Positions 63,701 through 64,000 of a stretch of DNA of 64,000 bases are shown piece after piece (the stretch's first letter is position 1; each line of letters starts with the position of its first letter). A program made the position numbers and the translations under genes. The notes beneath the pieces were generated by a model. The model searched no databases. It was not told the DNA's origin and was given only the letters and a program-made list of their open reading frames with translations. Origin of the DNA: Cardinalis cardinalis (taxonomy: Eukaryota; Chordata; Aves; Passeriformes; Cardinalidae); the NCBI GenBank assembly GCA_014549065.1, contig JACDOX010000001.1:4889481-4953480 (forward strand), given 5' to 3'.

Positions 63701-64000
63701 TTAGAAGGCATCGCTGCCTCTGGGTTTCGTGCTCGTGTAGCAGGGNCATAAACAAGAGGGACTCAATTTGCTAGGGGCATTTATTTCTCTGTCTCTTCCT
63801 CTCTCTCCCTCTCTTGTTTTTACAATCTATGTGTAATGACTAATTGGCTGTGTTTTCCCAGCTATTTTATGTTTCTCTTGCCCTGGTTACAACGCATACT
63901 AAAGCAGTATATCCACAGGGACCTATAGACAGGCAACACTGCCAAATGATACGCAGCATTCCCCTTTCTCTCTAAGTGTAAAACATTTACAAGTAAATTT
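57746..64000. other. Noncoding DNA to the window end, no gene recognised
   Basis: Mostly AT-rich unique DNA. The open frames, including 156 codons at 61607-62077, carry no domain I know. One possible ancient repeat (59463-59525) and a conserved-looking block (63300-63600) are reported separately. A pyrimidine-rich TCTCTC tract lies near 63785-63825. Confidence 0.55.
59463..59525. repeat. Possible ancient amniote palindromic repeat, copy D
   Basis: The order AAATCTCATCTGGTATAAAC, then GGATGACCCTTCAATGGAAG, fits the left arm and centre of the family described at 7722 (ATTCTCAGCTGGTGTAAATC, then a TGACTTCAATGGA-like centre). Divergence is high. Confidence 0.35.

Noticed and set aside
1..64000. 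tRNA, rRNA, CRISPR arrays, bacterial operons or phage genes
   Set aside because: None was seen; the composition and repeats are those of bird nuclear DNA.

Overview
This window is vertebrate nuclear DNA, almost certainly from a bird. Two 3' ends of CR1 LINEs are present (about 9085-9194 and 37465-37652). The first ends in the short ATTCTATG-type tail typical of avian CR1, and a third, older CR1 fragment lies on the minus strand at 57335-57745. A solo LTR of about 423 bp at 19346-19768, with a 5-bp target duplication, resembles ERVL-type LTRs I know from songbirds. A passerine is therefore my best guess, but that step is inference. Isolated single N bases are scattered throughout; I saw no runs of N.

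I recognise no protein-coding gene, tRNA, rRNA or known ncRNA. Every open frame I examined is short, lacks a recognisable domain, or is a by-product of high GC. The window reads as intergenic or long-intron sequence. The only strong promoter-like signal is a CpG island at about 38.55-39.49 kb, with two GC boxes and no recognisable exon. It could be the 5' end of an unidentified gene or lncRNA on either strand.

Layout. 1-11 kb: unique noncoding DNA, a (TG)8 run, G/T- and A-rich tracts, one possible ancient palindromic repeat and one CR1 tail. 11.1-11.8 kb: probable second LTR (minus), with a GC-rich core and a cluster of N bases. 11.8-19.3 kb: unique DNA, a perfect hairpin and a T29 tract. 19.3-19.8 kb: solo LTR (minus). 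19.8-37.4 kb: AT-rich DNA with possible ancient repeats and two stretches that look like conserved noncoding elements. 37.4-39.7 kb: CR1 tail, an AATAAA plus A17 tract, then the CpG island. 39.7-53.7 kb: unique DNA, one MIR-like piece, a palindrome and a T46 tract. 53.7-57.8 kb: the most repeat-rich part, with two MIRs, a hAT-like terminus and CR1 ORF2 remains. 57.8-64 kb: unique DNA with one more possible palindromic repeat and a conserved-looking block at 63.3-63.6 kb.

No gene network can be described. The window records transposon history (CR1, ERV LTRs, MIR, a possible hAT and a palindromic family) around one unexplained CpG island. I found no new biological system. The island, the LTRs and the diverged palindromic repeats are the items most worth checking.
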